Origin: Pseudoalteromonas sp. '520P1 No. 423'
GTDB taxonomy: Bacteria; Pseudomonadota; Gammaproteobacteria; Enterobacterales; Alteromonadaceae
Assembly (NCBI RefSeq): GCF_001269985.1
Contig: NZ_BBZB01000001.1
Coordinates: forward strand, 2,418,001-2,482,000
DNA length: 64,000 nt
Direction of reading: 5' to 3'
Numbering within the stretch: position 1 is the first letter of the stretch; each line of letters starts with the position of its first letter. The position numbers and the translations under genes were made by a program. The notes beneath the pieces are model-generated. The model made no database searches. It was not told the origin of the DNA and saw nothing but the letters and a program-made list of their open reading frames with translations. Shown here one piece after another: positions 1-8,423 of the stretch.

Positions 1-1614
1 GATTCAATTATTTTAGACCTTTATTGGTTTGGTAAAGACATTAAAGGCCATATGGGCAATTTAGATTGGGATCACAATACTTTTCCTGACCCTGAAAAAA
101 TGATCAAAGATCTGAAGTCAAATGGAGTAAATACGGTGCTGATCACCGAGCCATTTATTTTAAAAGGGTCAAAAATGTGGCAATCAGCCGTTGGTAATGG
201 TGTGTTAGCCATAGACGCGATAACAGGTGAAGCAAAAACATATGATTTTTATTTTGGTCATACAGCTTTAATCGATGTATTTAATAATGATGCTAAACAC
301 TGGTTCGCATCAGTTTATAAAAGATTAGCTGATCAAGGTGTGGCAGGTGTATGGGGGGATTTAGGAGAGCCTGAAGTACACCCTGCAGATATACAACATA
401 AATTATCAGATCATAACGATTTAATTTCTACTGGTGATGAAATCCATAATACATATGGTCATGAGTGGGCAAAACTTGTAAAAAATACTTTAACTGCACA
501 TGCGCCAGAGCAAAGACCTTTTATGATAATGCGTTCTGGTTTTGCTGGATCACAAAAATACGGCATGATCCCTTGGACCGGTGATGTAAGTCGTTCGTGG
601 GATGGATTAAAACCACAAGTAGAGTTATCGCTGCAAATGAGTTTACTTGGTATGGCCTATACCCATTCTGATTTAGGTGGTTTTGCCGGTGGTGAGTCAT
701 TTGATAAAGAGATGTATATTCGTTGGTTGCAGTATGGCGTATTTCAGCCAATTTATCGTCCTCATGGGCAAGATAATATTGCCCCAGAGCCAATTTTTCA
801 TGATGCAGAAACCAAAAATATCATACGTAAATTTATAAAGCTGCGTTATAAAATGTTGCCATATAATTATACGTTAGCTTATGAAAACGCAATCACTGGT
901 ATGCCATTAATGCGTCCTATGTTTTTTAATGATGAAAGAAACTCAGCATTGATCGATGAAAAAGAACAATATTTTTGGGGAGATAGCTTTTTAGTAAAAC
1001 CAGTTACAGAAGCTGCTATTAATTCAATTGAAGTAGATTTACCAAAAGGAAATTGGTTTGATTATTTTAGTGATAATATATATCAAGGTAATCAAACAAT
1101 ATCTTATCCGTTAACTTTAAATACTATTCCTGTATTGGTAAAGGCAGGTTCAATTATTCCATCAGTTAAAGCAGTATCCAGCACACAATATTATTCAAGT
1201 GAAGTGTTAAAACTAGATTATTACTTTGATAAAACAATTAAATCATCTAAAGGTCATATGTATGAAGATGATGGCAATAGTGCTGATCCAATAAAAAATA
1301 AACAATTTGAATTACTAAATTTTGAAGCTAGTACGTTATTTCATACTGATCAATTGACCATAGCTTTAAGTCGAAGTGAAAAAGGCACTGGTTATAGCAC
1401 AATGCCACAGCAACGTAGTGTTGAGTTGGTGATACACAATTGGCGTAAAGATAATAATAAAGTTTTATTTAATGAAAACATGCTAAAACAGCAGGCTACA
1501 TTAAAATCACTATCACTGGTAGATGAAGGGCTTGTTTATAACGTAAACAATAATACTCTCACAATAAAAATTAAATGGGACCATACAGATTCATCAATCA
1601 CAGTTTTAAAATAA
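1..1614 (+). CDS. GH31 alpha-glucosidase / 4-alpha-glucosyltransferase, 5' truncated by window edge
   Basis: The reading frame is open from base 1, so the N-terminus lies outside the window. It shows the second half of a GH31 TIM barrel. The block GVWGDLGEPE carries the likely nucleophile Asp (codon 358-360). PWTGDVSRSWDGL carries the likely acid/base Asp (codon 583-585). HSDLGGF and YRPHGQ are typical of the active-site rim. A beta-sandwich tail resembling DUF5110 follows, ending TDSSITVLK. The GDLGEPE nucleophile motif is the form I associate with Cellvibrio Agd31B-type alpha-4-glucosyltransferases rather than simple maltases; that subgroup assignment is inference. It acts on alpha-glucans or malto-oligosaccharides, probably periplasmic or exported, but the signal peptide is out of view. 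A hairpin terminator follows directly. The GH13 amylase at 57-58 kb could serve the same substrate but is not linked. Confidence 0.88.
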   Translation, partial: DSIILDLYWFGKDIKGHMGNLDWDHNTFPDPEKMIKDLKSNGVNTVLITEPFILKGSKMWQSAVGNGVLAIDAITGEAKTYDFYFGHTALIDVFNNDAKHWFASVYKRLADQGVAGVWGDLGEPEVHPADIQHKLSDHNDLISTGDEIHNTYGHEWAKLVKNTLTAHAPEQRPFMIMRSGFAGSQKYGMIPWTGDVSRSWDGLKPQVELSLQMSLLGMAYTHSDLGGFAGGESFDKEMYIRWLQYGVFQPIYRPHGQDNIAPEPIFHDAETKNIIRKFIKLRYKMLPYNYTLAYENAITGMPLMRPMFFNDERNSALIDEKEQYFWGDSFLVKPVTEAAINSIEVDLPKGNWFDYFSDNIYQGNQTISYPLTLNTIPVLVKAGSIIPSVKAVSSTQYYSSEVLKLDYYFDKTIKSSKGHMYEDDGNSADPIKNKQFELLNFEASTLFHTDQLTIALSRSEKGTGYSTMPQQRSVELVIHNWRKDNNKVLFNENMLKQQATLKSLSLVDEGLVYNVNNNTLTIKIKWDHTDSSITVLK

Positions 1615-1639
1615 CGTGATTAGTATCAGTTAATAACCA

Positions 1640-1667
1640 AAAAGCAGCTATGTGAGTAGCTGCTTTT
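1640..1667 (+). terminator. Rho-independent terminator of the GH31 gene
   Basis: An 11-bp perfect stem, AAAAGCAGCTA / TAGCTGCTTTT with a 6-nt loop, sits 26 bases past the GH31 stop codon. It is symmetrical and could also end transcription of the convergent AraC remnant. Confidence 0.75.
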
Positions 1668-1687
1668 GTTGTTTATTAATCCAAATG

Positions 1688-2131
1688 CTATACGGCTGAT
1701 TTAGCGGATTCACTAGGGCTTAAGCCATAATATCGCGTAAACTCTCTACTAAACTGTGTCGGACTTTCATAGCCAACTTGCGCTGCGGCTTGTTTTACTT
1801 TTAAACCTTGATCTTGAAGTAATTCTCTTGCACGACTTAAACGTATTTTTTTAACGTATTGAATAGGAGATGATGCTGTGATTTGTTTAAAGTTTCGGTG
1901 AAAAGTAGATGAACTCATATTAGCCATATCTGCAAGTTGCTCTACATCTAAACGACTATTAAAGTTATTATGTAGGTGTTTTAGAATACGTTCCATTTTA
2001 GACAGATAGGTATTATGAGAGACCAAAGCAAATAAAGGTGCCGCTTGAGGGCCAGTTAACATATGAAAATATATCTCTCTTAATAACCCCTTACCAATTA
2101 TGTCACATTGTAGGGGGGATTTTAGACGCAG
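1688..2131 (-). pseudogene. N-terminally truncated AraC-family regulator
   Basis: The first ATG gives 124 aa (1688-2062), but homologous-looking sequence continues upstream in the same frame to a stop at 2132. It encodes SPLQ...GLLREIYFHMLTGPQ, which matches the end of the AraC_N (cupin-like) sensor region just before the DNA-binding half. The C-terminal half is intact: two helix-turn-helix units, with LEQLADMANMSSSTFHRNFK-like and VKQAAAQVGYESPTQFSREF sequences. About 150 residues of effector domain are missing and no separate fragment was found upstream. I infer a decayed regulator; a lone HTH protein from the internal ATG cannot be excluded. The family usually controls neighbouring oxidoreductases, none of which is intact here. 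Confidence 0.7.
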
Positions 2132-2151
2132 CTAAATAAATCTAAGCATTA

Positions 2152-2177
2152 AAAAGCACATTGTTAAATGTGCTTTT
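2152..2177 (-). terminator. Hairpin terminator after the 72-aa ORF
   Basis: AAAAGCACATT and AATGTGCTTTT form an 11-bp stem with a 4-base loop that overlaps the stop codon of the minus-strand ORF. The T-run on the minus strand suits factor-independent termination. Confidence 0.55.
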
Positions 2178-2394
2178 ATAAAAAACTTATGTTTAAAACG
2201 CCATTTTTATCAGAGTTTAATCTATGGGGTAAATAATAAATTTTTTTCGTGGTTAAACCACAATCATTAGCTAAAATAATGCCATCAAATGAAGGGGCTG
2301 ATTTTATGATATGAACATAGAGTTTATCTTGAGCTAAGCCAATATTTAATTGCTGCCACAGACTCTTTTTAACATTAAAAAAACACCATGCCAT
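2176..2394 (-). CDS. Hypothetical protein, 72 aa
   Basis: I do not recognise this protein. It starts MAWCFFNVKKSLWQQLNIG and has no signal peptide or membrane segment. Support for a real gene is contextual: AGGA lies 6 bases before the ATG and a good hairpin overlaps the stop codon. It could equally be the leftover end of a decayed gene, since the flanking intergenic DNA holds other remnants. No function can be assigned. Confidence 0.35.
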   Translation of the reverse strand: MAWCFFNVKKSLWQQLNIGLAQDKLYVHIIKSAPSFDGIILANDCGLTTKKIYYLPHRLNSDKNGVLNISFL

Positions 2395-2564
2395 GAATTC
2401 CTATGCGGCTACCAGAGGGCAGTTGATGAATGTTTGAGTGTGATTTAACCACACAAAATAACATTGAATAAATACTTATTGAAATTATAAATAATTAATA
2501 TAAGGATTCATGGTTAAGACTGCTGCCAATTTAAAAAAGATAAGAAATTTTAAATAATTTACAG

Positions 2565-2634
2565 ATTTGTGTCTGTCCCTTTTTACTCACTCTTTAAGAA
2601 GGAATTCTGTATTAATTTTCAATTCTTAAAGAGT
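2565..2634. repeat. Inverted repeat next to a GTGTCTGTCCC-type element
   Basis: ACTCTTTAAGAA (2589-2600) and TTCTTAAAGAGT (2623-2634) are perfect 12-base inverted arms 22 bases apart. Just upstream is TTTGTGTCTGTCCCTTTTT, a motif I associate with the flanks of IS200-like or REP transposases. The 2395-2799 gap otherwise shows no gene. A small mobile-element remnant or a regulatory hairpin are both possible. Confidence 0.4.
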
Positions 2635-2799
2635 CCAATTTAATTAAAGCAGAACATCTCTCACACCAACTAAGTTTAAAAACAACCTTGATATACCTAA
2701 AAGTCGCACTATGATTAAAAAATATGTAATGCCAGTACTTCGATGATTTAGTAAATAAAGATAATTTCAAAATTTTGCTTCTAATGTTAAGGAATAAAA

Positions 2800-3879
2800 A
2801 TGAAAAAAAGTTTGCTACTCACATTTTTTATAATCAGTTTAACTACCAATGAGGCGCTCGCTGATCTTCAAATTAAAGGTTTTGGTTCAATCGTTGCCGG
2901 ATCTGTTATAAAAGGAGATGGCTATATTGCAGATTACCCTAACTTAGGAGTATACGAAAATAAATTTGATGTTTCTCAAGAAACAAGATTAGGGCTTCAA
3001 GCAAAAGCTCAAATAGATGACAAATTAGCTGCGACAGTACAAGTTATGACTCGGTCAGCAAATGACTATGATCCAGAAGTTGAATGGTTATATGCTTCGT
3101 ATAAAATTAACAGTGATAATTACTTTCAAATAGGTCGAATGAGAATGCCGGTCTACTACTACTCCGATTTTATGGATGTTGGTTATGCCTATCCTTGGCT
3201 TAGAATACCCGCTGATACTTACTCTCTTGACATCACGAACTTTAACGGTATTAAGATTAACACCAAAACAAAATTTGGTGATTTGTTTGTAAAAACGACC
3301 TTATATACAGGCCAAGAAAAAAATCAAAATAACGAGTTAATGAGCTATTTGTTTGAAAGTTTTACAACAAATATAGATCGCCAGTTTGATAATATATTTG
3401 GCGTAGTATTAGACACTAGTATCAATAATGTGACACTTAGAGCAACTTACACACAGTCAGATATGATAGAAACACAAACATATGGAGATGGCAGTGATGC
3501 TGATGTTAAATTTGACATAGAATTTTACGATATATTTTTAAAATATGACTTCGAAACAGGTATTTCTGTTATGGCTGAATACAACAAATATAAGCCATTT
3601 TATGAATCTTATTTTGGCTCTATTATTTATCAAGTTGACGATATAAGTTATTACCTTTCTTTGTCTAAGTTTGATCTGGACACGCCTTTTGAAGAACATG
3701 ACACCATAAGTGTCGGTCTAAGATATGATTTTAGTAGTTACGCTATTAAATTTGATATTAGTACTATGAACGATAATGGCTTTAATCCATTTACAGGTCA
3801 AAGTAATCCGGTATATCACAAAGCAACAGATGACGGTGATGTAACAACAGCAAGTATTTCATTAGATTTTGTATTTTAG
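2800..3879 (+). CDS. Outer-membrane porin-like beta-barrel protein
   Basis: 359 aa with a clear Sec signal peptide (about residues 1-21, ending NEALA). The mature part alternates hydrophobic and polar residues in short strands, is rich in Tyr, Asp and Gly, and ends in Phe (ISLDFVF), the usual barrel-insertion signal. The segment DYDPEVEWLYASYKINSDNY followed by FQIGRMRMP is typical of proteobacterial porins in which strands 3-4 lead into a constriction loop. It probably forms a diffusion channel in the outer membrane. The next gene begins 7 bases after its stop and encodes a PstS-like periplasmic protein, so the two are likely co-transcribed; an anion or phosphate role is inference from that pairing. 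Confidence 0.8.
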   Translation: MKKSLLLTFFIISLTTNEALADLQIKGFGSIVAGSVIKGDGYIADYPNLGVYENKFDVSQETRLGLQAKAQIDDKLAATVQVMTRSANDYDPEVEWLYASYKINSDNYFQIGRMRMPVYYYSDFMDVGYAYPWLRIPADTYSLDITNFNGIKINTKTKFGDLFVKTTLYTGQEKNQNNELMSYLFESFTTNIDRQFDNIFGVVLDTSINNVTLRATYTQSDMIETQTYGDGSDADVKFDIEFYDIFLKYDFETGISVMAEYNKYKPFYESYFGSIIYQVDDISYYLSLSKFDLDTPFEEHDTISVGLRYDFSSYAIKFDISTMNDNGFNPFTGQSNPVYHKATDDGDVTTASISLDFVF

Positions 3880-3886
3880 GGAGATA

Positions 3887-4306
3887 ATGATGAATAAATT
3901 AATACCGGCGTTTTGTTTTATAATGACTTTAAGCCCCGTTTTATCGCAAGCTGAAATTGCTGTGATAGTAAACAAAAATAATTCAGTGACGATTAATGCA
4001 GAAGAAATTAAAGGTATTTTCTTAGGTAAAATCAACACGTTTCCAAATGGTCTGGAAGCGATTCCTTTGGTACAAAAATCAAAAACTCCCATAGCCAATG
4101 AATTTACTAAAAAAGTACTCAAAAAAACATATAGTCAAGTTCAAGCTTACTGGTCAAAATTAGTCTTCACGGGTCAAGGAACATCCCCTAAAGAGTTAAG
4201 TAATAACAAAAAAGTCATCTCAATAGTGTCTTCTAACCTCAACACAATAGGTTATATCAATGCTAAAGACATTCCAGATAATGTTAGAGTTATTCATAAA
4301 TTTTAA
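3887..4306 (+). CDS. Small PstS-like periplasmic phosphate-binding family protein
   Basis: About 139 aa. The open frame runs upstream to 3869, inside the porin end, but AGGGAG at 3878-3883 supports the tandem ATGs at 3887/3890. A signal peptide (LIPAFCFIMTLSPVLSQA) is followed by EIAVIVNKNNSVTINAEEIK, GIFLGK and a central TKKVLKKTYSQVQAYWSKLVFTG-type block. That pattern is typical of short single-lobed relatives of phosphate ABC transporter substrate-binding proteins (PBP-like). It is half the length of true PstS and no permease genes are present, so it probably does not feed a classic Pst transporter. The likely partner is the porin directly upstream. Confidence 0.7.
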   Translation: MMNKLIPAFCFIMTLSPVLSQAEIAVIVNKNNSVTINAEEIKGIFLGKINTFPNGLEAIPLVQKSKTPIANEFTKKVLKKTYSQVQAYWSKLVFTGQGTSPKELSNNKKVISIVSSNLNTIGYINAKDIPDNVRVIHKF

Positions 4307-4442
4307 TATAAGAAATTGGGAAGATTTTGCTCTTACTCGACCAAATTGCTTAATTAAAATAAGGATTAATTCGCTAGCAATTGAGATTAAATACTTAGGG
4401 GCTGTTGATCTTTGTTTGAATTTTGAGCGTAAGTAACAATTA

Positions 4443-4710
4443 ATGCTCACTGATGAACTGTGGTCGAAACTAAAAGTTATATTGCTTAAATATAGAGTTT
4501 ATAACAAGCTTGAACATCGACAAACGCTAGAATGAATACTTTATCGTTTACGTGTTGGTTGTCCGTGGCGAGATTTCCCTGAATATTTTGGGTTGTAAAA
4601 TACCATTTATCGCCGTTTTCTTCTTTGGTCAAGAAAGGCATATTAATGAGGCTGTTCAAAACACGGCAAGATCATTATAAATTGAACTTATAGAACAAGT
4701 TGCGATCAGA
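4443..4710 (+). pseudogene. Remnant of an IS5-family (IS1031-like) transposase
   Basis: Reading from the ATG at 4443 gives LTDELWSKL, then ILYRLRVGCPWRDFPEYFG and NTIYRRFLLWS, the N-terminal signature of IS5-group transposases (DUF4096). Two in-frame stops (TGA before ILYRL and TAA after FGL) break it. The catalytic DDE half is absent. No terminal inverted repeats or target duplication were identified. Confidence 0.75.
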
Positions 4711-4742
4711 TCAAGGCATAATAATCACCTTGGTCACTTAAT

Positions 4743-5345
4743 ATGAGCACAACTTTTCTGAAACACTTTAATTCAATTACCGACCCTTGCATTGAACGCT
4801 GTAAACAGCATGCACTTATCGATATTCTTTTGCTAGCTATTAGCGCTGTATTATCTGGTGCAGAAGGATGGGAGGACATTGAAGACTTTGGGCGCTTAAA
4901 ACTTGATAGGTTAAAAAAGACGGTACTTTCAATGCAGTAATCCCAAAAAATGACACTATTGCTCGTGTTATTTTTCGGTTAAAAGCAGATGAAATAGAGC
5001 ATGCCTTTCAATCTTGGATATCATCACTTATTGAAACCACAGGTGCTGATATCATTGCTATTGATGGAAAAACTGCACGTCGTTCGATTACAACAAAAGA
5101 TAGAAAAAGTGCCTTGCATACCGTTAATGCATGGAGTTGCCAGCATCAATTAGTGCTAGGACAAACAACTGTTGATAGTAAAACTAATGAAATCACAGCG
5201 ATACCAGAATTACTCACTTTGTTGGATATAGAAAATAGCATTATTACGCTTGATGCTCTGGGGTGCCAACAAGAAATCGCTAAACAAATAATTAAGCACA
5301 AAGCGGATTATATTCTCGCGCTTAAAAGTAACCACTGTGTGATGA
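4743..5345 (+). pseudogene. Frameshifted, 3'-truncated ISAs1-family transposase
   Basis: The first frame encodes the ISAs1 N-terminal domain ([28 protein letters not shown]). Near an A-run at about 4915 the frame shifts. The other frame then continues [29 protein letters not shown] (first catalytic Asp), SIITLDALGCQ (second Asp) and ADYILALKSN. Homology stops at about 5345, where the sequence becomes a LysR gene in another frame. The C-terminal Glu-containing part is therefore missing and the element is dead. It lies 33 bases after the IS5 remnant, making a nested insertion scar. Confidence 0.85.
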
Positions 5346-5574
5346 ATCAAGAATACGTAAGAAGCAAGGGCCACTTGTTTTTAGCGTCATGAGAAAAATA
5401 GCTATGGCGTTATTTAAACGAGGAGAAGGTTCAGATGGATGGCAAGATGCTCAGTATCCGAGAACGATTGGGTTTAGATGTAATGATTTTTCTGTTTTAA
5501 TGTCTTTAGTTAAGCAAAACCTTGCTTTAGCTTATGTGCCCGACTTTATTGCAGAGCACAATTATAGAGTTTAA
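5346..5574 (+). pseudogene. C-terminal fragment of a LysR-type regulator
   Basis: In the frame containing the ATG at 5389, but also open upstream of it, the sequence reads SRIRKKQGPLVFSVMRK, then GWQDAQYPRTIGFRCNDFSV and SLVKQNLALAYVPDFI. This is the end of a LysR substrate-binding domain (effector pocket and the strand before the C-terminal helix). The HTH domain and most of the sensor are gone, replaced by the ISAs1 remnant that abuts it. The last expected strand is also missing, cut where the convergent DUF3565 gene ends. Confidence 0.75.
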
Positions 5575-5776
5575 ACCAATCACGGGGTGCATTATCATCA
5601 CATTTTACGCAACCTAATTTATAACCCAGCATTTCTTTTCGTCCATCAGTAGTGATAACCCAAGGTCTTAGGGTCCAAGGTGGATTATGACGAACATGTT
5701 GATTATGTCCGCAAGCCAATTTAGCGACCCAATGATTTTCATCATCTTGGTGATAACCAACAATAGGCTGTTTCAT
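5546..5776 (-). CDS. DUF3565 family protein
   Basis: 76 aa, a normal length for DUF3565. Hallmarks are IVGYHQDDENHWVAKLACGH, QHVRHNPPWTLRPWV and the C-terminal CVKCD. Two Cys (LGCVKCD) together with the CGHxQHVRH block suggest metal binding, but the family has no defined role. No signal peptide, so cytoplasmic. Its 3' end overlaps the LysR remnant on the other strand. Confidence 0.85.
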   Translation of the reverse strand: MKQPIVGYHQDDENHWVAKLACGHNQHVRHNPPWTLRPWVITTDGRKEMLGYKLGCVKCDDNAPRDWFKLYNCALQ

Positions 5777-5911
5777 ACTTTTATCTCAAATAGTGAAAGC
5801 GCAAGGAAATAACTGCGTTTTGTAAAGTTCGGTAAATAAAATCGTATTATTGATAATTATCGCTTAATTTTAAACAATGTTTTAAATAATAATCAAAAGT
5901 GGATCCTGTAC

Positions 5912-7264
5912 ATGTCAATTCAAGCAAGCATAGCAACAAATCGTTTTGGTTTGGGGGCAAAACCTAATGAAATCGCACATGCGACATTAGATCCTAAAAA
6001 CTGGTTATTAGCACAACTTAATACTAAACCACTTTTAGAATTCGACAACAGCTTACCTAACTCAGAAAAAATCGGCTTTAAATTAGAAGAATTAAGAAAA
6101 GAAAAAAGAGCATTAAAAAAACAATCAAAAACTAATTTATCTAAAACACAAAGCCAACCAGCGGGTAAAAAATATCATAGACAAATTATGCGTAAGCTCA
6201 CAACAGATACGCTAAAACAGTCAATACTATCCGATAACAGCTTAAATTGGCGTTTATTAGACTTTTTCTCTAATCACTTTAGTGTGAGTACTAAAAGCCC
6301 AATAATGGCAGCAATAGGGCCAACACTTGAGCGCGAAGCAATTGCAGATAATTTGCTTGGTAAATTTGAAGATATGTTATTGGCTGTAGTTAAACATCCT
6401 GCAATGATAATTTATTTAAATAATGAAAAGTCATTTGGAGAAAACTCTCGAGCAGGTAAAAAAGGCAAAGGACTTAATGAAAACCTCGCTCGTGAAATTT
6501 TAGAACTTCATACTATGGGGATCAATTCTGGATATAGCCAAACAGATGTTATTGAATTAGCAAAAGGGATAACTGGATGGAGTGTTGCAAGACCTAAAAA
6601 AGATAAGCATTCGGGTTTTAAATTCCGCGCTTATGGCCATGAACCAGGTGCTAGAAAATTGTTAAATAAAACCTATAAAAATAATGGTTTAGAGCAAGGC
6701 GAAGCCATGTTGTTAGATTTAGCGCGTAGACCAGAAACAGCCGCTCATTTGTGTAATAAGCTAGTATCTCATTTTATACAAGATATACCAGAACCAAAGC
6801 TGGTTGATAAAATGGTAAAGACTTGGATGAAAACCCAAGGTGATATTAAGCAGGTTATTATTAGCATGATAAATGCGCCAGAGTCATGGCAAAACACACC
6901 TCAAAAATTTAAAACTCCAAGAGAACATTTAGTATCTACCTATCGGGCATTAGGAAAAAATAAATTTAATGACCGATCATTATATTCTTCGTTATTTAAC
7001 TTAGGGCATAAACCCCTAAATGCGGGCTCACCAACAGGTTATAGTGATTTTCAACAAGATTGGAATGGTGCCAGTGCGTTAATGACAAGAATAGATTGGG
7101 CGTCAAAAATATCAGCTAAGTTTAATGGTGATACTAAAAGCATTATGAAATCAGCATTAGGAGAGAGTATATCTGAGCACACTAAACAAATGGTTACTCG
7201 TGCCGAAAGTAAAAAACAAGCTGCTACATTATTGATATTAAGCCCTGAGTTTATAAGGAGATAA
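5912..7264 (+). CDS. DUF1800 domain-containing protein
   Basis: 450 aa. The N-terminus carries the family start ATNRFGLGAKPNEI. Later blocks include LLDFFSNHFSVSTKSP, NLAREILELHTMGINSGYSQ (very typical of DUF1800), DVIELAKGITGWS, RRPETAAHLCNKLVSHFI and HKPLNAGSPTGYSD. No obvious signal peptide or catalytic motif. It is followed after 2 bases by a DUF1501 gene; the two families are almost always found as a pair, so a joint function and an operon are likely. The biochemical role of the family is not established. Confidence 0.92.
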   Translation: MSIQASIATNRFGLGAKPNEIAHATLDPKNWLLAQLNTKPLLEFDNSLPNSEKIGFKLEELRKEKRALKKQSKTNLSKTQSQPAGKKYHRQIMRKLTTDTLKQSILSDNSLNWRLLDFFSNHFSVSTKSPIMAAIGPTLEREAIADNLLGKFEDMLLAVVKHPAMIIYLNNEKSFGENSRAGKKGKGLNENLAREILELHTMGINSGYSQTDVIELAKGITGWSVARPKKDKHSGFKFRAYGHEPGARKLLNKTYKNNGLEQGEAMLLDLARRPETAAHLCNKLVSHFIQDIPEPKLVDKMVKTWMKTQGDIKQVIISMINAPESWQNTPQKFKTPREHLVSTYRALGKNKFNDRSLYSSLFNLGHKPLNAGSPTGYSDFQQDWNGASALMTRIDWASKISAKFNGDTKSIMKSALGESISEHTKQMVTRAESKKQAATLLILSPEFIRR

Positions 7265-7266
7265 AT

Positions 7267-8394
7267 ATGCTACGTAGAGAATTTATAAAATCCTTAGCGG
7301 GTAGTTTAGTATTATTTCAATCTGCATCATATGCGAACATTAAATCTAATCATTCGAATAAAAAAATAATTTGGATTGTTTTAAGAGGTGCTTATGATTC
7401 GTTGCATACTTTAGTACCAAGGAAAAATGCAGATTTAACTAAGTTAAGGCCTAATCTATACAATCATATTAAAAACCACTTATTAGTACTTAATAATGAA
7501 TTTGGTTTACATCCATCTCTTAAAAACATGCATCAGTGGTATAAAAATAAAGAGCTATTACCAATAACGTGTGTAGGCACAGGTTTTACAAACCGCTCTC
7601 ACTTTGATGGTCAGGACTTTTTAGAAAGTGGACTTAATACGACTGACGCTGATTCAGGTTGGTTAGCCAGAGCAATAGATGCAAAACACACACAGGCCTT
7701 AGCAATTGCACGTTCAACTCCCATCAGCTTAAGATCATCAAATAAAGTTAATACATGGTTTCCTACTAAATTTAAAGAAAGCCATGCAGATACCTATGAT
7801 GCATTACTAAAATTGTATCAATATGATGAATTACTGATGTCTCGCTTACAAAGTGGCATTGAGTTACAAAATAAAGTTGGTAAATCTAATAGTAAAAGAG
7901 GCCGTTTTAGTGATTTAGCTAAATCGTGTGCAAATTTAATGGTCAAAGATAATTCAATTGATTGTGCCATGTTAGAGCTTGGTGGTTGGGACACACATAA
8001 TAATCAAAATGCGAGGTTAGCAAGACAACTGACATTATTAGATGATGGGTTATCTGAATTAAAAACAGCTTTAGGCAAGCAATGGCAAGATACAGTCGTG
8101 ATAGTAGCATCAGAATTTGGCAGAACAGTGGAACAAAATGGTACTTCGGGCACTGATCATGGTACTGGCAGTGCATTATTTTTAGCTGGTGGCGCAGTAA
8201 ATGGTGGTCAAGTATTAGGTAAGTGGCCAGGATTAAAATCAGAGCAGTTATTTGAACAAAGAGACTTAATGCCCACATCAAATACATTTTCGTGGATAGC
8301 AAATGTATTAGAACAACATTGGGGTTTAACACCTAATCAGCTTAAAAGTGTATTACCTAATGCACAACGCTTAATTGAAAAAGTGATTGTGTGA
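7267..8394 (+). CDS. DUF1501 domain-containing protein, Tat-type leader
   Basis: 375 aa. The N-terminus MLRREFIKSLAGSLVLFQSA has the twin-arginine pattern (RREFIK) before a hydrophobic core, suggesting export of a folded, perhaps metal-bound, protein. DUF1501 belongs to the alkaline phosphatase/sulfatase-like fold. Seen here: IIWIVLRGAYDSLHTLVPR, FGLHPSLK, SHFDGQDFLESG, ELGGWDTHNNQN and VVIVASEFGRTVEQNG with TDHGTGSALFLAGG, containing the conserved Asp/His ligands. It overlaps functionally and transcriptionally with the DUF1800 gene immediately upstream. Confidence 0.92.
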   Translation: MLRREFIKSLAGSLVLFQSASYANIKSNHSNKKIIWIVLRGAYDSLHTLVPRKNADLTKLRPNLYNHIKNHLLVLNNEFGLHPSLKNMHQWYKNKELLPITCVGTGFTNRSHFDGQDFLESGLNTTDADSGWLARAIDAKHTQALAIARSTPISLRSSNKVNTWFPTKFKESHADTYDALLKLYQYDELLMSRLQSGIELQNKVGKSNSKRGRFSDLAKSCANLMVKDNSIDCAMLELGGWDTHNNQNARLARQLTLLDDGLSELKTALGKQWQDTVVIVASEFGRTVEQNGTSGTDHGTGSALFLAGGAVNGGQVLGKWPGLKSEQLFEQRDLMPTSNTFSWIANVLEQHWGLTPNQLKSVLPNAQRLIEKVIV

Positions 8395-8423
8395 TGTGAT
8401 TTAAGCCTTTTTAATTGAGAGGC

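Noticed and set aside
7943..8332. 129-aa minus-strand ORF inside the DUF1501 gene
   Set aside because: It is fully covered by a well-supported coding sequence on the other strand and has low-complexity hydrophobic composition typical of shadow ORFs.
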